A DNA stretch of 58,239 bases from an uncultured Prevotellaceae bacterium (GTDB lineage: Bacteria > Bacteroidota > Bacteroidia > Bacteroidales > Bacteroidaceae), in contig ONMR01000019.1 of assembly GCA_900318995.1 (NCBI GenBank), positions 28,498 to 86,736 of the forward strand, written 5' to 3'. The notes beneath the pieces are model-generated. The model was not told the origin of the DNA. It did not search any database and was given only the letters and a program-made list of their open reading frames with translations. Below, in pieces: positions 43,690 through 52,495 of this stretch. Within the stretch, counting starts at the first letter, position 1; each line of letters opens with the position of its first letter. A program made the position numbers and the translations under genes.

Positions 43690-44685
43690 TTAAGGTACTT
43701 CAACCTTGTTCAAGATGCGGCTTACAAGTTCCTCCTGAGTCACGTTGGTAGCTTCGGCCTCATAGGTAAGACCTATGCGGTGTCTCAGTACATCATGTGC
43801 AATGGCACGCACATCCTCCGGAACAACATACCCGCGACGCTTTATGAATGCGTAAGACCGTGCGGCCAGTGCCAGATTTATGGATGCACGCGGAGATCCT
43901 CCGAAAGAAATGAGTTCCTTTATCTCTTTGAGGCCATACTTTTCAGGATAACGGGTAGCAAACACAATATCCGCTATGTACTGTTCAATCTTTTCATCCA
44001 GATAAACCATATCAACCACATTGCGGGCCTCGATGATGTCATCTGTACTCATTACCGGTTTGACAGTACCTATTTCATGATGAATCTGCTGGTGTATAAT
44101 CTTTTTCTCCTCCTCAATTCTGGGATAATCAATCACAACCTTCAGCATGAAGCGGTCCACCTGTGCCTCAGGCAGAGGGTATGTTCCCTCCTGCTCTATC
44201 GGGTTCTGGGTAGCCATTACCAGGAACGGGCGCGGCAGGCTGAATGTCTCACCGCCAAGAGTAACCTGACGCTCCTGCATAGCCTCGAGCAATGCGCTCT
44301 GAACCTTAGCGGGTGCACGGTTTATCTCATCAGCCAATATGAAATTGGCAAATACAGGGCCTTTTTTAGGCAGGAATGTCTCATCCTTCTGGCTGTAGAT
44401 CATAGTACCTACAACATCGGCAGGCAACAGATCGGGCGTAAACTGTATTCTGTTGAAACTGGCGTCGATTAGCGAAGCCAACGTCTTGATAGCAAGTGTT
44501 TTGGCCAGTCCGGGCACGCCTTCCAGCAGTATGTGCCCATCGGATAGCAGGCCTATAAGCAATGATTCCACAAGATGTTTCTGTCCCACAATCACCTGAT
44601 CCATTCCGGCCATCAGGTTGGTAAAGAATGAACTCTGTTTCTCTATGCGTTCATTCAGTTCCCTAATGTCTACTTTTTCACTCAT
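43690..44685 (-). CDS. moxR: MoxR-family AAA+ ATPase
   Basis: 331 residues. Walker A is LEGVPGLAKT, Walker B is ILADEINRAPAK and the sensor region is VMATQNPIEQEGTYPLPEAQVDRF. A chaperone-like AAA+ (AAA_3) that matures or regulates vWA partners, here BatA/BatB. First gene of a minus-strand operon running moxR, DUF58, membrane protein, batA, batB, batC, batD, batE and PAP2. Confidence 0.95.
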   Translation of the reverse strand: MSEKVDIRELNERIEKQSSFFTNLMAGMDQVIVGQKHLVESLLIGLLSDGHILLEGVPGLAKTLAIKTLASLIDASFNRIQFTPDLLPADVVGTMIYSQKDETFLPKKGPVFANFILADEINRAPAKVQSALLEAMQERQVTLGGETFSLPRPFLVMATQNPIEQEGTYPLPEAQVDRFMLKVVIDYPRIEEEKKIIHQQIHHEIGTVKPVMSTDDIIEARNVVDMVYLDEKIEQYIADIVFATRYPEKYGLKEIKELISFGGSPRASINLALAARSYAFIKRRGYVVPEDVRAIAHDVLRHRIGLTYEAEATNVTQEELVSRILNKVEVP

Positions 44686-44736
44686 AAGATTCTTTATTAA
44701 GTTAGTCCATCAATGCCTTTTACTAATAGGCACGGT

Positions 44737-44744
44737 CAAATATA
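44737..44744 (-). promoter_or_regulatory. -7 element TATATTTG of the moxR-bat operon
   Basis: A full match on the minus strand about 52 bp upstream of the moxR ATG; no clear -33. It lies in the 149-bp gap behind the HU-LysM gene. Confidence 0.5.
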
Positions 44745-44834
44745 GAACTATTTGAACGCCATTATGGACTAAATAATTTTAAATAGTATTGCTTTCAGTT
44801 AGTTTTTTAATGTTTTTACATTTGTTATGCGTTT

Positions 44835-45980
44835 TCACTTGGACCTGAGTACAGGAATACGGATCTTGGCCCCTGGTCTGAGAGTATTTGCATTACTGAT
44901 ATTGTTGTACTTGACTATGTATGGCCAGAGTTTCTTGCTGCCGTAGTATTTCAGGGCCAATACAGTAATGGTTTCACCGCTTTGCAGGACATGGACTGTC
45001 ATATCGCCATCCATTGTGTAATTGACCGTATCGGCGGCAGTAAACTCGCTCAGATCCTTTGCCTCATCGGCTTTGTTCAACTGGAACCTGTAAGGATTAA
45101 CCGGAGTCTCGTCCTTTGCAGCAGCATTTCCGGCTGGTGTCTGCGGTTTCTGAGGTGATGTCTCAGACTTTCCGGCGGATTCAACGGCAGGCTCTGCAGG
45201 TTTGGATACAGGTTCTGCGGGTTTGGTCACAGGCTCTGCAGGTTTGGTCACAGGCTCTGCGGGTTTGACGGGACTAGTCTCCCTTACAGGGGCAACCGCC
45301 GATCCGGTGCTGTCGGCCACCACTTCTGTCTTTCGGCTGTCTGTAATGTCCCGTTCCACTATTCCAAGAATGGTATTACCCAGAACCGGCCACAACAGAT
45401 ATACTCCCAGGACGATGGCAAGTGAAATTGACAACAGCCATACCAATATCTTAAGGAGTACCCTGACTGATTTCTTCTGAGTTACATCATTTACCTCGGG
45501 AGACTTCTTTTCTATAGCCTCCTTCTCATCGTCATTCTCTTTCTCATCAGTCTTTTCAGGCTCGATTGCAACAGGATTAAGATCTGTATTATCGGATTCA
45601 TCGGAATCAGACGTTGATTCAGACTGTGATCCTGCCTTTGATATCTCTTCTGCCTGTTCGGCCGTGATTTCAACGGTCTCAAAAGCACTGAACGGCTTGT
45701 TGATACGGTCTTTGAGTTCAGGATCAGGTGAGAATGATATCTTCTGATGCCCCTCTATTATAAAACGTTCGCCGGTGTTGACATTCACGCTTTCACGGTC
45801 CTCCATCTGAAGAACCTTGAATGTACCGAGTCCCTTAACCTTAACCAGGCCGTCCGATAGGACATTCTGTGATATAATATCAAAGAAGTTCTTGACAAAC
45901 TGCTCCGATGCGGTCTTTGAAATGCCGCCAGCCTGTGACAAAAGGTCAGCAAGCTGAGAGAGATTAATCTTTCTGTCCAT
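44835..45980 (-). CDS. HU-family DNA-binding protein fused to a membrane helix and LysM domain
   Basis: 381 residues. An HU/IHF fold occupies 1-92, although its DNA-arm segment (ESVNVNTGERFIIEGH) lacks the usual RNPQTG. An acidic linker (about 105-165) is followed by one transmembrane helix (173-198). A periplasmic Pro-rich region has repeats of KPAEPV (235-262), and a C-terminal LysM domain covers about 329-376 (HVLQSGETITVLALKYYG; NTLRPGAKIRIP). The layout predicts DNA held on the cytoplasmic side and peptidoglycan on the other, a nucleoid-envelope tether; this is inference. It sits 12 bp after a normal HU gene in the ftsY-rimO-hup operon. Confidence 0.85.
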   Translation of the reverse strand: MDRKINLSQLADLLSQAGGISKTASEQFVKNFFDIISQNVLSDGLVKVKGLGTFKVLQMEDRESVNVNTGERFIIEGHQKISFSPDPELKDRINKPFSAFETVEITAEQAEEISKAGSQSESTSDSDESDNTDLNPVAIEPEKTDEKENDDEKEAIEKKSPEVNDVTQKKSVRVLLKILVWLLSISLAIVLGVYLLWPVLGNTILGIVERDITDSRKTEVVADSTGSAVAPVRETSPVKPAEPVTKPAEPVTKPAEPVSKPAEPAVESAGKSETSPQKPQTPAGNAAAKDETPVNPYRFQLNKADEAKDLSEFTAADTVNYTMDGDMTVHVLQSGETITVLALKYYGSKKLWPYIVKYNNISNANTLRPGAKIRIPVLRSK

Positions 45981-45991
45981 AGCTGCTCCTT

Positions 45992-46264
45992 TTATTTAAG
46001 TTTTTCCTTAAGTATTGAACTGGGTTTATATGTAAGTACAAGTTTGGGCGGAACCAGCATACGTACGCCCGTAGTAGGATTCACCGATACACGCTCGTTC
46101 TTCTTTTTAACTTCAAGTACCCCGAATCCGGAGAGACTTACGGAATCACCCTCATGCCACAGATTCTCCATTACTCCTATCAGGGCCTGAACTTGCCGCT
46201 CAGTCTGTTCGGAAGACAGTTTGCACTTGCCTGACAACTCTGTCAAAAACTGCTTGTTGTTCAT
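45992..46264 (-). CDS. HU-family DNA-binding protein
   Basis: 90 residues, standard HU/IHF length. Dimerisation helices are followed by GFGVLEVKKKNERVSVNPTTGVRM, the beta-arm with the Asn-Pro intercalating pair. Nucleoid-associated DNA bending. The gap to rimO upstream is 18 bp and to the HU-LysM gene downstream 11 bp. Confidence 0.93.
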   Translation of the reverse strand: MNNKQFLTELSGKCKLSSEQTERQVQALIGVMENLWHEGDSVSLSGFGVLEVKKKNERVSVNPTTGVRMLVPPKLVLTYKPSSILKEKLK

Positions 46265-46282
46265 ATAGGTTAGTTTTATTGT

Positions 46283-47578
46283 TTACATCACTTTTCCATA
46301 TAGGTCAAAAGCGTCAGCTTCCGTGACCTTTACGTGATAGAAATTCCCGACTCTCAGCTCATCGTCTGCATGGATCAGTACCTCCGGGTCCACCTCTGGT
46401 GAATCGAACTCAGTACGCCCCACATAATAATCGCCCTCCAGACGGTCTATGACGGTCTTGTAAATCCCGCCCACCTTGGATTGGCTTATTGAGGCAGATA
46501 TATCCTGCTGTATGCTCATAAGGCGTGACAGGCGTAACTGCTTTATCTCGTCTGTTATATCATCCTTGTAATGAAGCGCCGAGTATGTGCCGTCAACCTC
46601 ACAATAGGCAAATGCACCCATGCGTTCAAAACGCTGCTCGCGCACAAAATCAAGCAACTGAGAGTAATCATCATCGGTTTCACCGGGGAATCCCACCATC
46701 AGAGTGGTACGCAGATGTATGCCTGGCACCTCCTCACGGATACGTGACAGGAATTCACGTGTCTCGGCCGCCGTGATATTACGGTGCATACGTTTCAGGA
46801 CAGGGTCACTTATATGCTGCAGGGCTATATCCATGTACTTGCACACATTGTCACGCTCACGCATTACAGGCAACAGGTCAAACGGGAAGTTGTTGGGGTA
46901 ACCGTAATGCAGGCGCAGCCACTCTACGCCCGGTATGTCCGAAATGCGCTGCACAAGTTCCGCCAGCATAGGCTTGTGAGCGATATCAGTCCCGTAATAG
47001 GTCAGGTCCTGAGCTATAAGCTGGATTTCCTTAACGCCATTGGCCACCAGTTTGCGTGCCTCATCCAGAATGTCATCCTGGCTGCGTGAACGGTATTTCC
47101 CGGTCATCAGCGGTATCGCACAATAGGCACAGCCACGGTTACAGCCTTCGGCTATCTTAAGATATGCGTAATGGGACGGCGTGGTTATGCAGCGTTCATT
47201 GCATATCTCCCCGTGCCATTTACGGCCGGTCTCCCTAAGGATCCCGTCCCAGTCAAACTTGCCGTACCATCCGTCCACCTCAGGTATCTCGGCAGTCAGT
47301 TCCTTGTGGAACTTCTGTGACAGGCAGCCCATTACATACAGTTTACTTATCTTTCCGGCTTTCTTAAGCTCCGCGCACTCCAGGATCATGTTGATCGATT
47401 CCTCCTGGGCATCGGCTATAAAGCCGCATGTGTTGATTACCACAGTCTCGGCATTGACTTGTTCCGGATCATGTCTCACCCTAAGCCCGTTGGCTCTGAA
47501 TTGAGCCATAAGTTTTTCAGAATCAACCAGATTCTTAGAGCAACCTAAAGTGATTATGTCAACGCTGTCCCTGCGCAT
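46283..47578 (-). CDS. rimO: Ribosomal protein S12 methylthiotransferase RimO
   Basis: 431 residues. It has an N-terminal MTTase domain with three cysteines (GCSKN, NTCGF, GCLSQ), a radical-SAM CxxxCxxC motif (EGCNRGCAYCAIP) and a C-terminal TRAM domain. It adds a methylthio group to an Asp of S12. The start lies one base after the ftsY stop, so translation is coupled. Confidence 0.96.
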   Translation of the reverse strand: MRRDSVDIITLGCSKNLVDSEKLMAQFRANGLRVRHDPEQVNAETVVINTCGFIADAQEESINMILECAELKKAGKISKLYVMGCLSQKFHKELTAEIPEVDGWYGKFDWDGILRETGRKWHGEICNERCITTPSHYAYLKIAEGCNRGCAYCAIPLMTGKYRSRSQDDILDEARKLVANGVKEIQLIAQDLTYYGTDIAHKPMLAELVQRISDIPGVEWLRLHYGYPNNFPFDLLPVMRERDNVCKYMDIALQHISDPVLKRMHRNITAAETREFLSRIREEVPGIHLRTTLMVGFPGETDDDYSQLLDFVREQRFERMGAFAYCEVDGTYSALHYKDDITDEIKQLRLSRLMSIQQDISASISQSKVGGIYKTVIDRLEGDYYVGRTEFDSPEVDPEVLIHADDELRVGNFYHVKVTEADAFDLYGKVM

Positions 47579-47579
47579 A

Positions 47580-48539
47580 TCAATCCATTTTGAACAGAGA
47601 GTCTACAAACTCAGTCTTATTGAAAACCTGCAGATTGTCTATCCCCTCACCAAGCCCGACATATTTGACTGGAACCTTGAACAGATCGGATATTCCTATC
47701 ACCACACCACCCTTGGCGGTGCCGTCCAGTTTTGTTATGGCCAGCTGTGTGACGTGGGTTGCCAGAGTAAACTGCCTGGCCTGCTCAAAGGCGTTTTGAC
47801 CGGTAGATCCGTCCAAAACAAGCAGCACGTCATCGGGAGCGCCCTCAACGACCTTGTTCATCACGTTACGTATCTTGGTAAGCTCGTTCATCAGACCCAC
47901 CTTGTTGTGCAGACGGCCTGCGGTATCAATCAGAACCACATCCACATCATTAGCAACAGCCGAACTGAGCGTATCATACGCCACCGATGCGGGATCGGAC
48001 CCCATTTCCTGCCTTATGACCGGAACATCCACCCTGCGTCCCCATTCCTGCAGCTGCTCTATGGCGGCGGCACGGAATGTATCGGCAGCGCCAAGCATTA
48101 CCTTAAGACCACGCTTCTTGAACTGGTATGCCAGCTTGCCTATTGTGGTAGTCTTGCCTACTCCGTTCACTCCTACCACAAGCACCACATACGGCTTGCG
48201 TCCTGCCGGAATGCTGAAAGGCTCCGTATCATCATCAGGATTGTTTTCCACCAGCAATGCCGAAATCTCCTCGCGTAAAATGCCGTTCAATTCGGCAGTT
48301 CCCATGTATTTGTCACGTGACACTCGCTCCTGAATGCGTCTGATTATCTTGAGAGTAGTCTCTACACCTACATCGGATGTTATAAGCACCTCTTCAAGGT
48401 TATCCAGTACCTCATCGTCCACGACAGACTTTCCGGCCACGGCGCGGGCTATCTTGGAGAATACGCTGGTCTTGGTCTTTTCAAGGCCTTTGTCAAGAAC
48501 TTCCTTTTTATCTTTTGATAAGAATGAAAACAAACCCAT
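47580..48539 (-). CDS. ftsY: Signal recognition particle receptor FtsY
   Basis: 319 residues from ATG 48539 (MGLFSFLSKDKKEVLDKG). The NG domain is complete: VVGVNGVGKTTTIGKLA, DTFRAAAIEQL, DTAGR and TKLDGTAKGG. The acidic A domain is almost absent, as is typical for this phylum. It docks SRP-ribosome complexes at the membrane. Upstream in-frame codons to 48620 pass into the terminator region and are rejected. Confidence 0.96.
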   Translation of the reverse strand: MGLFSFLSKDKKEVLDKGLEKTKTSVFSKIARAVAGKSVVDDEVLDNLEEVLITSDVGVETTLKIIRRIQERVSRDKYMGTAELNGILREEISALLVENNPDDDTEPFSIPAGRKPYVVLVVGVNGVGKTTTIGKLAYQFKKRGLKVMLGAADTFRAAAIEQLQEWGRRVDVPVIRQEMGSDPASVAYDTLSSAVANDVDVVLIDTAGRLHNKVGLMNELTKIRNVMNKVVEGAPDDVLLVLDGSTGQNAFEQARQFTLATHVTQLAITKLDGTAKGGVVIGISDLFKVPVKYVGLGEGIDNLQVFNKTEFVDSLFKMD

Positions 48540-48618
48540 ATATTCGGTGAATACGGCAAAAAAAATCGTACTCAAACTGCAAAAGTAATTAAATAAGGTG
48601 ACAAATGCAACACTACAC

Positions 48619-48655
48619 AAAAAAGAAGAGCAACCCGCTCAGGTTGCCCTTCTTT
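48619..48655 (-). terminator. Intrinsic terminator after rpmB-rpmG-DUF4295
   Basis: A 14-nt stem with one G·T pair (48622-48635 with 48642-48655) and 6-nt loop, followed by six T on the minus strand. It separates the ribosomal cluster from ftsY. Confidence 0.85.
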
Positions 48656-48676
48656 AATCCATATTGTAGTATTCAG

Positions 48677-48823
48677 TTACTTTATAGCATCCTTAAGCTG
48701 CTCATCGGTAACGATCTGCTCTGTAAACATGTAAGCACCGGTCTTGGGGCTCTTAACCATCTTAATGACCTTGGCCATTGAGACCTTACCCTGACGCAGG
48801 GTAGCAACTACTTTCTTTGCCAT
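48677..48823 (-). CDS. DUF4295 small basic protein
   Basis: 48 residues, MAKKVVATLRQGKVSMAK to EQLKDAIK. It is a Bacteroidota-specific family encoded right after L33, lysine-rich and presumably ribosome-associated. It starts 13 nt after the rpmG stop and ends before a terminator. Assigned by sequence pattern and its fixed position between rpmG and ftsY. Confidence 0.85.
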   Translation of the reverse strand: MAKKVVATLRQGKVSMAKVIKMVKSPKTGAYMFTEQIVTDEQLKDAIK

Positions 48824-48836
48824 AGGTTATAACGTA

Positions 48837-49025
48837 TTACTTGATCTCACGATGGATTGTCATCCTCTTGAGAATGGGGTTATACTTCTTTAGTTCCAGT
48901 CTCTCAGGAGTGTTCTTCCTGTTCTTGGTGGTAATGTAACGGGAAGTACCCGGCATACCGCTGTCCTTGTGCTCAGTGCATTCCAGGATAACCTGAACCC
49001 TGTTGCCTTTTACTTTCTTTGCCAT
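48837..49025 (-). CDS. rpmG: 50S ribosomal protein L33
   Basis: 62 residues with [15 protein letters not shown] and [21 protein letters not shown]. It lacks the paired CxxC zinc ribbons, so it is the zinc-independent form. Between rpmB and the DUF4295 gene. Confidence 0.96.
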   Translation of the reverse strand: MAKKVKGNRVQVILECTEHKDSGMPGTSRYITTKNRKNTPERLELKKYNPILKRMTIHREIK

Positions 49026-49049
49026 AGTAGTATGAACTCCTTTCTGTTA

Positions 49050-49310
49050 TTACGCAATGATTCTGATGTCTTTCCAATCGCAATAGCCGTTGGCGACTGC
49101 CTCCTTGAGAGCGGCATCAAGACCTTTCTTGTTAATGATTCTCAGGCCGGCAGCACTGAGTTTGAGGCTGATCCAGCAATTCTCCTCTACATAGAAGAAC
49201 TTCTTGGTGAACAGGTTAACATCAAATGTCCTCTTGGTTCTGCGCTTTGAGTGAGACACATTGTTGCCAACCATTGCCTTCTTTCCGGTGATCTGACAAA
49301 TTCTTGACAT
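49050..49310 (-). CDS. rpmB: 50S ribosomal protein L28
   Basis: 86 residues starting [21 protein letters not shown] with the following [11 protein letters not shown]; family-typical length. First gene of the rpmB-rpmG-DUF4295 operon. Confidence 0.96.
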   Translation of the reverse strand: MSRICQITGKKAMVGNNVSHSKRRTKRTFDVNLFTKKFFYVEENCWISLKLSAAGLRIINKKGLDAALKEAVANGYCDWKDIRIIA

Positions 49311-49357
49311 ATCTATCTGTTTTTATTCGTTTTTAGCACTGTTCTCAAAACAGGGTG

Positions 49358-49389
49358 CAAATTTACACGATTGTTTTCATTCTTCCAAA
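49358..49389 (-). promoter_or_regulatory. Promoter of the rpmB operon
   Basis: Minus strand: TTTG (49386-49389), 20 bp, TAAATTTG (49358-49365). A small hairpin CTGTT/AACAG lies near the start of the leader (49339-49353) and could matter for control. Confidence 0.7.
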
Positions 49390-49409
49390 CAAATGCTGTT
49401 GTTTTTTAC

Positions 49410-49512
49410 CTTGGCTTTAGCTTTGGCATTGGCTTTATGTTTTTTTAACCTGGCCAAAGCCAACGCCAACGCCAAAGCCAACGCCAACGCCAAAGCCAAC
49501 GCCAACGCCAAC
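49410..49512. repeat. GCCAAN hexamer tandem array with inverted partner
   Basis: Ten GCCAAA/GCCAAC hexamers run uninterrupted from 49453 to 49512 in an 18-bp superperiod (A, C, C), starting right behind the tsaD stop. Four related units in inverted orientation lie at 49410-49436 (TTGGC...TTTGGC), so the array can fold into a large hairpin. Likely a length-variable tandem repeat; possibly a rho-dependent or structural terminator. Confidence 0.9.
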
Positions 49513-49514
49513 GT

Positions 49515-50543
49515 CTATAGTCTGGTGTTGGAATAGATCGGGACGTCGATGGAGCAGAAATCCTTGTCCAGGTATTTGAAATAGCCCGTGCAGGCTATCA
49601 TGGCGGCATTATCGGTGGTGTATGAGAACGGCGGGATATAGACCTTCCAGCGGTAACGGCGCGCGTGGTCCTGGAAAGCCTCCCGCAGGCCTGTATTGGC
49701 CGATACCCCACCCGCCACTGCGATGCGGTTTATACCGGTATCCTTGGCCGCCTGACGCAGCTTTTTCATCAATATCTCAACGATGGTACGCTCCAGCGAT
49801 GCACATAGGTCCTCCTTGTGATGTTCAATGAAATCGGGATCTTCCTTAACCCAGTCGCGCAGATTGTAAAGGAAAGATGTCTTGAGTCCGCTGAAACTGT
49901 AATTGTAACCGGGGATATTGGGCTTGCTGAAAGTATAAGCCTTGGGATTGCCCTGACGTGCCAGCCGGTCTATTATCGGGCCGCCGGGATAACCGAACCC
50001 CATAACCTTTGAGCATTTGTCCATAGCCTCGCCCGCGGCATCATCGATAGTCTGGCCCAGAATTTCCATCTTATTGTATGATTCCACCTTGACTATCTGT
50101 GAGTTACCGCCCGATACCAGCAGGCACAGGAACGGAAACTCCGGAGCATTGCCCTCCTCGCCCGGCTTGCGGATGAAATGGGCCAGGATATGCCCCTGAA
50201 GATGGTTCACCTCTATCATAGGTATACCCAGCGAACGGGCGAAACCCTTGGCAAACGATACGCCCACCAGCAGCGAGCCCATCAGACCGGGACCGCGCGT
50301 AAAAGCCACCGCACTGAGCTGTCCGGCATCAATTCCGGCCCTTTTCAACGCAGTATCCACCACCGGAACTATGTTCTGCTGATGTGCACGGCTGGCCAGT
50401 TCGGGAACCACTCCGCCGTACTCCTCATGCACCTTCTGGCTGGCCACCACATTTGACAGCAACTCGCCGTTATGTATCACCGCAGCCGAAGTATCATCGC
50501 ACGATGACTCGATACCCAGTATATAAATGTTATTATTATTCAT
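49515..50543 (-). CDS. tsaD: tRNA N6-threonylcarbamoyladenosine transferase TsaD
   Basis: 342 residues. The ASKHA fold carries GIESSCDDTSAA, the metal-binding HLQGHILAH, and SGGNSQIV. It catalyses the final step of t6A37 formation on ANN-decoding tRNAs. Its gene is divergent from paaK and uses a -7 TAACTTTG (50570-50577). Confidence 0.97.
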   Translation of the reverse strand: MNNNNIYILGIESSCDDTSAAVIHNGELLSNVVASQKVHEEYGGVVPELASRAHQQNIVPVVDTALKRAGIDAGQLSAVAFTRGPGLMGSLLVGVSFAKGFARSLGIPMIEVNHLQGHILAHFIRKPGEEGNAPEFPFLCLLVSGGNSQIVKVESYNKMEILGQTIDDAAGEAMDKCSKVMGFGYPGGPIIDRLARQGNPKAYTFSKPNIPGYNYSFSGLKTSFLYNLRDWVKEDPDFIEHHKEDLCASLERTIVEILMKKLRQAAKDTGINRIAVAGGVSANTGLREAFQDHARRYRWKVYIPPFSYTTDNAAMIACTGYFKYLDKDFCSIDVPIYSNTRL

Positions 50544-50569
50544 CAGCCCATTTTTTTGCTTTCGGTCTG

Positions 50570-50577
50570 CAAAGTTA
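50570..50577 (-). promoter_or_regulatory. -7 element TAACTTTG of tsaD
   Basis: A full TAnnTTTG match on the minus strand, 27 bp before the ATG at 50543, in the short gap shared with the divergent paaK gene. Confidence 0.5.
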
Positions 50578-50632
50578 CCACAATTATTCTCTTATTTTGC
50601 ACCAATTTGATTACTTACCATTTTTCATACCT

Positions 50633-51934
50633 ATGATTTGGAACCGCAAACTGGAATGTATGTCGCGTGACGAGATGCGCGCGCTGCAGGGTGAAAAACT
50701 CAAGAAGATAGTAGCACACGCCTACAATTACTCGCCTTTTTACAGGAAAAGATTCGATGAACACGGAGTCCGTCCCGAGGACATAAATAGCATAGAAGAC
50801 ATAGTAAAGCTGCCGTTTACCGTAAAGCAGGATCTGCGTGACAATTATCCATTCGGAATGATGTGCGTCCCCATGACCGACATACTCCGTCTCCACGCCT
50901 CATCCGGCACAACCGGAAAGCCCATCGTAGTAGGATATACGCAGAAGGACCTTGACAACTGGTCCGAGGCCGTAGCCCGCTGCCTTACGGCTTTCGGTCT
51001 TGGAAGCGATGACCTGGTCCAGATATCATACGGTTACGGCCTTTTCACCGGCGGTCTGGGCGCCCATGACGGCGTAACCAAGATAGGCGGTACAGTAATC
51101 CCCACCAGCAGCGGCAACACCCAGAAACAGCTTCAGCTGATGCAGGACTTTGGCGCCACCGCAGTAGCCTGCACCCCATCCTACGCCCTCTATATGGCCG
51201 AAGAGATTCGCAAGCAGGGACTTGACATCAGGAATTTCAAGCTCAAGGTTGGTATTTTCGGTGCCGAGCCCTGGACCGAAGCCATGCGTAAGGAACTTGA
51301 GGACAAGCTGCATATCCGCGCATTCGATATCTATGGACTGACCGAGATAAGCGGCCCCGGCGTAGGCGGCGAGTGCGAGTGCCAGAATGGCACCCACCTG
51401 TGGGAGGACCTCTACTACCCCGAGATAATTGACCCGATAACCCTGCAGCCCGTTGAGCCAGGCCAGAAGGGAGAGCTGGTCTTCACCACATTGGACAAAT
51501 GGGGAATGCCGATGATACGCTACCGCACACGCGACCTTACATACCTTAATTATGATAAGTGCGATTGCGGCCGTACCGCTGTCCGCATGGGCAAGATTCT
51601 GGGCCGTAGCGACGACATGATGATCATACGCGGTGTCAACGTATTCCCGTCGCAGGTAGAGTCCATCCTGCTTGAGTTCCCGGAATACGAGCCCTACTTC
51701 CTTATTGAAGTGGACCGCGTCAACAACACCGACACATTTGATATCCAGGTTGAAGTCAAGCCGGAATTTTACACTGACCAGATCAACGAACTGGTACGTC
51801 TGCGCCAGCGCCTGACATCACGCATCCAGAGCGTCATCGGCATACAGCCCAACATCAAGATAGTACAGCCCGGCACCATTGAGCGCTCCACCGGCAAGGC
51901 CAAGCGCGCCATAGATCATCGCAAATTTGAGTAA
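50633..51934 (+). CDS. paaK: Phenylacetate-CoA ligase (PaaK family)
   Basis: 433 residues from ATG 50633 (MIWNRKLECMSRDEMR), the usual family length; the long upstream open frame overlaps tsaD and is discarded. It has the AMP-binding loop SSGTTGKPIVVGYT, YGLTEISGPGV and a C-terminal domain with RGVNVFPSQVE. It activates phenylacetate or indole/aryl-acetates to the CoA ester. In anaerobes with an ACT protein next door it commonly goes with aryl-pyruvate ferredoxin oxidoreductase, suggesting aromatic amino acid fermentation; those subunits are not in the window. Confidence 0.93.
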   Translation: MIWNRKLECMSRDEMRALQGEKLKKIVAHAYNYSPFYRKRFDEHGVRPEDINSIEDIVKLPFTVKQDLRDNYPFGMMCVPMTDILRLHASSGTTGKPIVVGYTQKDLDNWSEAVARCLTAFGLGSDDLVQISYGYGLFTGGLGAHDGVTKIGGTVIPTSSGNTQKQLQLMQDFGATAVACTPSYALYMAEEIRKQGLDIRNFKLKVGIFGAEPWTEAMRKELEDKLHIRAFDIYGLTEISGPGVGGECECQNGTHLWEDLYYPEIIDPITLQPVEPGQKGELVFTTLDKWGMPMIRYRTRDLTYLNYDKCDCGRTAVRMGKILGRSDDMMIIRGVNVFPSQVESILLEFPEYEPYFLIEVDRVNNTDTFDIQVEVKPEFYTDQINELVRLRQRLTSRIQSVIGIQPNIKIVQPGTIERSTGKAKRAIDHRKFE

Positions 51935-51955
51935 TAACCTAATACATAACATATT

Positions 51956-52354
51956 ATGCTTATCAGACAGATTTCAGTTTTCCTGGAGAATGAGAAGGGA
52001 AAGTTTGCCGAGATAGCACGTCTGCTTGGCAACAACGGCATAAACATGAAGGCATTCACCGTATCCGAGACCCAGGATTTCGGTATAGCCCGCATCATAG
52101 TGGAGCGTGACCAGATAGAGCGCGCATTCAACCTTATCAAAGCAAATTCCTACGCGGTGACAATGACCCAGGTAGTCTATCTGGAGTGCGCTCATAAGCC
52201 CGGAGCAATGGCAGAGGCTATGGAGAAACTCTCAGCCGCCGGAATATCAGTGGAATACATGTATGCGTTTGCAGACTCGTCATCAGAGTTCTCGCGCGTA
52301 ATAATCCGCCCCGACAACACTGAGCTGGCCAACCAGATAATACAGGAGTTGTAA
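51956..52354 (+). CDS. Tandem ACT-domain protein
   Basis: 132 residues with two ACT units (about 1-68, LIRQISVFLENEKGKFAEIARLL; about 70-132, VVYLECAHKPGAMAEAMEKL), the typical small-molecule-binding fold for amino acids. It is 21 bp after paaK and co-transcribed with it. Probably senses an aromatic amino acid to control the ligase or partner enzyme; inference. Confidence 0.9.
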   Translation: MLIRQISVFLENEKGKFAEIARLLGNNGINMKAFTVSETQDFGIARIIVERDQIERAFNLIKANSYAVTMTQVVYLECAHKPGAMAEAMEKLSAAGISVEYMYAFADSSSEFSRVIIRPDNTELANQIIQEL

Positions 52355-52370
52355 TTTTTATTCAAGGCAT

Positions 52371-52402
52371 ATTGGTGCGCATCCAAAATTTGCGTACTTT
52401 TG
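52371..52402 (+). promoter_or_regulatory. Promoter of tRNA-Ser
   Basis: ATTG (52371-52374), 20 bp, TACTTTTG (52395-52402); the tRNA 5' end is only 6 nt downstream. Confidence 0.75.
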
Positions 52403-52407
52403 CGCCC

Positions 52408-52495
52408 GGAAAGATGCCAGAGTGATCGAATGGACCGGACTCGAAATCCGGCGTACGGCCTTGCCGTACCGTGGGTTTGAATCCCACTCTTTCCG
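52408..52495 (+). tRNA. tRNA-Ser (CGA)
   Basis: 88 nt. The acceptor stem is GGAAAGA/TCTTTCC with discriminator G. The anticodon stem CCGGA/TCCGG encloses CTCGAAA (anticodon CGA, codon UCG). A long variable arm GTACGG/CCGTAC and T-loop GGTTTGAATCC follow. The class II variable arm confirms Ser. Its 3' end forms part of the 25-bp inverted repeat described separately. CCA is not encoded. Confidence 0.97.

Noticed and set aside
49453-49512. Tandem GCCAAN array as a CRISPR
   Set aside because: The units are 6 bp with no spacers and there are no cas genes.
50384-50632. N-terminal extension of the PaaK frame
   Set aside because: It runs inside tsaD on the other strand and through both promoters; the family starts at MIWNRKLE.
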